Assembly: GCA_003561145.1 (NCBI GenBank)
Contig: PWXL01000141.1
Span: 1-8,143, forward strand
Origin: Candidatus Atribacteria bacterium
Lineage (GTDB): Bacteria > Atribacterota > Atribacteria > Atribacterales > Atribacteraceae
Direction: 5' to 3'
DNA: 8,143 bases
Shown here piece by piece: positions 6,596 to 8,143 of the stretch. Every line of letters starts with the position of its first letter. Positions within the stretch are counted from its first letter, which is position 1. Position numbers and translations under genes: made by a program. The notes under the pieces were generated by a model. That model was not told the origin of the DNA. It saw nothing but the letters and a program-made list of their open reading frames with translations, and did not search any database.

Positions 6596-6604
6596 AAAGG
6601 AGGT
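6596..6604 (+). promoter_or_regulatory. Strong ribosome binding site deciding a TTG start
   Basis: AAAGGAGGT is a near-perfect anti-16S complement. It lies six bases before TTG 6611, and no ATG or GTG is available at a comparable distance. The strong site probably compensates for the weak start codon. Confidence 0.75.
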
Positions 6605-6610
6605 CAAAAT

Positions 6611-7516
6611 TTGGTTGACTCACTCATTCCGTCAGGCATCATACCACCGATGGTGACTCCTTTTGTTCCGGGAGATAACGATGAAATCGATCTAAAGGGT
6701 ACAAAAAAGGTTGTCGAATATCTGATTAACGGGGGGATTGACGGGATTTTTGCCTTGGGGACCTGCGGAGAGTTCGCCGCGATTGACAACCGGACGAAAA
6801 GGATCTTTTTAGAAGTGGTGCAGGAGGCCATTGAGGACCGAATCCCTCTTTTTGTGGGAATAACGGAAACATCTACCGAGCGGTGTTTGCGATTCTATCG
6901 TGAAATCGCCGGGATCAAACCGCTGTGCGTGGTGGTATCATCCCCTTTTTATTACCTTTACTCACAAAATGAAATTGTTTCTTTTTTTCTCCGGATTGCC
7001 GACTCGGTTGATGTACCGTTGATCCTTTATGACATTCCTCAATTTGTCAAAAACAATATCTCCCTGGAAATCCTGGAGACTTTGGTGCAGCACCCCAATA
7101 TCGTTGGTCTGAAAGACAGTTCTGGAAATTTCTCCCGTTTTCAAGAGATTATTACCCTCTTCCAGGAGGAAGGGTTCAAGGTGTTTCAGGGGATTGAAAA
7201 TCTGAGCGCCGTAAGTCTGATGGCTGGAGCGTCCGGGTTGGTTCCTGGGTTAGCCAATGTCGCTCCCTCTTGGTTTTCCGATATGTGGAATATGGCTGGT
7301 AAAAAAAAGTGGGAAGAAATATTTGCCATCCAGAAAAAGGTCAATCAATTGGCTAGTGTCTTTGACTACCAACCTTGGATCGGCGGTCTGAAACAGGCGC
7401 TAGAAGTGCTAGGTAAATGCAGTGGGAAACCTCATCATCCCTTGAAACAGTTGGATTCCTCCGACAAAAATTCGATTTCCCAACTCCTTCGATCGCTGAT
7501 ACCGGAGGTTCAATAA
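6611..7516 (+). CDS. DapA/NanA-family class I aldolase (DHDPS/N-acetylneuraminate lyase superfamily)
   Basis: A 301-residue (beta/alpha)8 aldolase of full family length. Schiff-base K168 lies in NIVGLKDSSGN, catalytic Y140 in LILYDIPQF, and the substrate-carboxylate loop reads GTCGE (50-54), where the usual form is GTTGE or GSTGE. In lysine-pathway DapA the tyrosine is followed five residues later by an arginine (E. coli Arg138) that binds aspartate semialdehyde. Here that position is F145, so a lysine-biosynthesis role is unlikely. A catabolic 2-keto-3-deoxy-acid aldolase, a related dehydratase, or a sialic-acid-type lyase is more probable. Downstream of a GH88 enzyme, cleavage of 2-keto-3-deoxygluconate to pyruvate and glyceraldehyde would make sense, but that is inferred from context. 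The start is TTG with a strong Shine-Dalgarno site. Confidence 0.9.
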   Translation: MVDSLIPSGIIPPMVTPFVPGDNDEIDLKGTKKVVEYLINGGIDGIFALGTCGEFAAIDNRTKRIFLEVVQEAIEDRIPLFVGITETSTERCLRFYREIAGIKPLCVVVSSPFYYLYSQNEIVSFFLRIADSVDVPLILYDIPQFVKNNISLEILETLVQHPNIVGLKDSSGNFSRFQEIITLFQEEGFKVFQGIENLSAVSLMAGASGLVPGLANVAPSWFSDMWNMAGKKKWEEIFAIQKKVNQLASVFDYQPWIGGLKQALEVLGKCSGKPHHPLKQLDSSDKNSISQLLRSLIPEVQ

Positions 7517-7517
7517 C

Positions 7518-7540
7518 ATTTACAGGGATGACCTGTAAAT
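7518..7540 (+). terminator. Hairpin directly after the aldolase stop, possible weak terminator
   Basis: ATTTACAGG (7518-7526) and CCTGTAAAT (7532-7540) form a perfect 9-bp stem with a five-base loop, starting two bases after the TAA. The following bases (CAGAAAGACC) contain no T-run, so it is not a canonical intrinsic terminator. It may mark the 3' end of the operon mRNA by stabilising it, or act with Rho. Confidence 0.35.
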
Positions 7541-7597
7541 CAGAAAGACCTCTCACCCGATCTTGACAACCAAGCTTGCTCGATTGTTAAGATGCGG

Positions 7598-7640
7598 GAG
7601 ACCTGAAATAAAAGTTTTTAATTTCCAAGCACCAGGTCTC
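7598..7640. repeat. Inverted repeat around an AT-rich segment before the IS200 element
   Basis: GAGACCTG (7598-7605) is the exact reverse complement of CAGGTCTC (7633-7640), separated by 27 AT-rich bases including AAAGTTTTTAATTT. It lies immediately 5' of the IS200-like left-end hairpin. The insertion point probably falls in or near this segment, but I cannot place it. Confidence 0.35.
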
Positions 7641-7644
7641 AATC

Positions 7645-7662
7645 CTTCGCCTTGAGGCGAAG
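7645..7662 (+). repeat. Subterminal left-end hairpin of the IS200/IS605-family element
   Basis: CTTCGCC (7645-7651) pairs with GGCGAAG (7656-7662) around TTGA. A small perfect hairpin at this distance upstream of tnpA (66 bases to its ATG) is what single-strand TnpA transposases recognise at the left end. Its place just before a recognisable tnpA supports the assignment. Confidence 0.55.
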
Positions 7663-7728
7663 AGCTTTCAGCACATTGAAAACAGTTCCTCCAACCGGTA
7701 CCATGTTCCCAAGAGGTGAAAGTGACTC

Positions 7729-8143
7729 ATGGCCGACTACCGCAGGGGCAGTCATACCGTCTTCGACATCAAGTACCACATAGCTTGGGTAACCAAGTAC
7801 CGCTACCACGTCCTGAGAGGAGCAGTGGGTAAAAGACTCAGGGACCTCATCCTGCAGGGATGCCAGGCCCGGGGATGGACCATTGTGAAAGGAGTGGTCA
7901 ATCCAGACCATGTCCATCTCCTCATAAGCTGCCCACCCTCCATCAGCCCGGCCAAGATCGCACACAACCTCAAGGGACGCTCCTCCCGCCTCTTGCAGGA
8001 GGAGTTCCCCCCTCTCAAGAAGCGCTACTGGGGACAGCACCTCTGGGCACGTGGGTATTTCTGTGCCAGCGTAGGGACTGTCACCGACGAGCTCATCCGT
8101 CAATATATCGAAAAACATACTGATGAGGGGGAAACCACCTTCA
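7729..8143 (+). CDS. tnpA: IS200/IS605-family transposase TnpA, 3' end outside window
   Basis: The frame is open from ATG 7729, six bases after an in-frame TGA (7723-7725), to the window end: 138 codons so far, with typical full length about 130-155. AGAGGTGA at 7712-7719 is the ribosome site. KYHIAWVTKYRYHVL (15-29) is the family's N-terminal signature. The HUH metal pair is H61 and H63 in PDHVHLL, and the nucleophile is Y126 in ELIRQYIEK. WGQHLWARGYF (101-111) is also typical. The protein makes single-strand cuts at hairpin ends and forms a 5'-phosphotyrosine link. Unusually, the residue four after the tyrosine, the third metal ligand and normally Gln, is His (H130). No frameshift or premature stop is visible, so the copy may be active if complete. 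Confidence 0.9.
   Translation, partial: MADYRRGSHTVFDIKYHIAWVTKYRYHVLRGAVGKRLRDLILQGCQARGWTIVKGVVNPDHVHLLISCPPSISPAKIAHNLKGRSSRLLQEEFPPLKKRYWGQHLWARGYFCASVGTVTDELIRQYIEKHTDEGETTF

Larger units (their letters stand above)
7645..8143 (+). mobile_element. 5' part of an IS200/IS605-family insertion sequence
   Basis: The stretch includes the left-end hairpin, the leader and most of tnpA; the right end and any tnpB lie beyond the window. By eye the coding part is GC-richer than the sugar locus, consistent with separate origin. The exact left boundary is probably a little upstream of the hairpin, between about 7610 and 7645. No terminal inverted repeats are expected for this family. Confidence 0.75.

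Noticed and set aside
6429..6623. Minus-strand 64-codon open frame upstream of the aldolase gene
   Set aside because: It overlaps the aldolase start and ribosome site, lacks a ribosome site of its own, and has no recognisable similarity.
7563..7593. TTGACA (7563-7568) with TAAGAT (7588-7593) as a promoter for the IS200 element
   Set aside because: The spacing is 19 bp and the -10 matches only four of six bases. It also lies outside the likely element boundary, so it is not reported as a feature.
7639..8118. Long minus-strand open frame of 159 codons opposite tnpA
   Set aside because: It lies antisense to a clearly recognisable TnpA with the HUH and Tyr motifs. Its own translation shows no family I know, and it has no convincing ribosome site.
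1..8143. CRISPR array, tRNA or rRNA genes, riboswitch, origin, toxin-antitoxin or defence genes
   Set aside because: I saw no regularly spaced repeats, cloverleaf, rRNA-like stretch or recognisable defence or toxin-antitoxin proteins on either strand. The apparent novelty lies in variations of a carbohydrate-use locus.

Overview
The window carries one co-directional carbohydrate-uptake and catabolism locus (about 1035-7516, + strand), flanked on both sides by mobile-element material. In order it encodes an FCD-type GntR regulator, a periplasmic solute-binding protein, two MalF/MalG-like permeases, a glycoside hydrolase family 88 (GH88) unsaturated uronyl hydrolase, a roughly 430-base stretch without an intact gene, and a DapA/NanA-family aldolase. 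The binding protein has a signal peptide but no lipobox cysteine, which suggests a diderm bacterium rather than a typical Gram-positive. Strong Shine-Dalgarno sites and moderate GC fit many anaerobic lineages (Atribacterota-, Thermotogota-, Synergistota- or Spirochaetota-like). I cannot assign a taxon from the sequence alone.

Left flank (1-1034): the edge holds a possible start of a minus-strand gene (1-81) and then about 240 bases where I see no gene. Next is a stretch resembling the C-terminal tail of a large serine recombinase (324-560). It abuts a truncated ISNCY-like transposase on the minus strand (600-887), with two copies of a 22-23 bp repeat at the insertion sequence end (920-974). 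The regulator's promoter begins just beyond this relic.

Core (1035-7516): unsaturated oligosaccharides left by a polysaccharide lyase acting outside the cell would be captured by the binding protein and imported by the two permeases. The ATPase is not in the window and is probably shared. The cytoplasmic GH88 enzyme would remove the non-reducing-end 4,5-unsaturated uronic acid. The aldolase may act on a downstream 2-keto-3-deoxy acid, but that link is inferred from neighbourhood. KduI, KduD, KdgK and a polysaccharide lyase are all absent from the window. A large hairpin between the binding-protein and permease genes is well placed to raise binding-protein expression above permease expression.

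Right flank (7517-8143): two inverted repeats follow the aldolase, then the left-end hairpin and the 5' part of an IS200/IS605-family tnpA that runs off the window end.

Most notable points: the GH88 protein keeps both catalytic aspartates at the expected spacing but appears to replace two substrate-site residues (Trp to His, His to Gln); the regulator seems to be expressed from a nearly leaderless mRNA with an operator-like site over its -10; and the TnpA has His where the usual third metal ligand is Gln. I found no clearly new defence or mobile system. The locus is an unusual version of a known pathway type.
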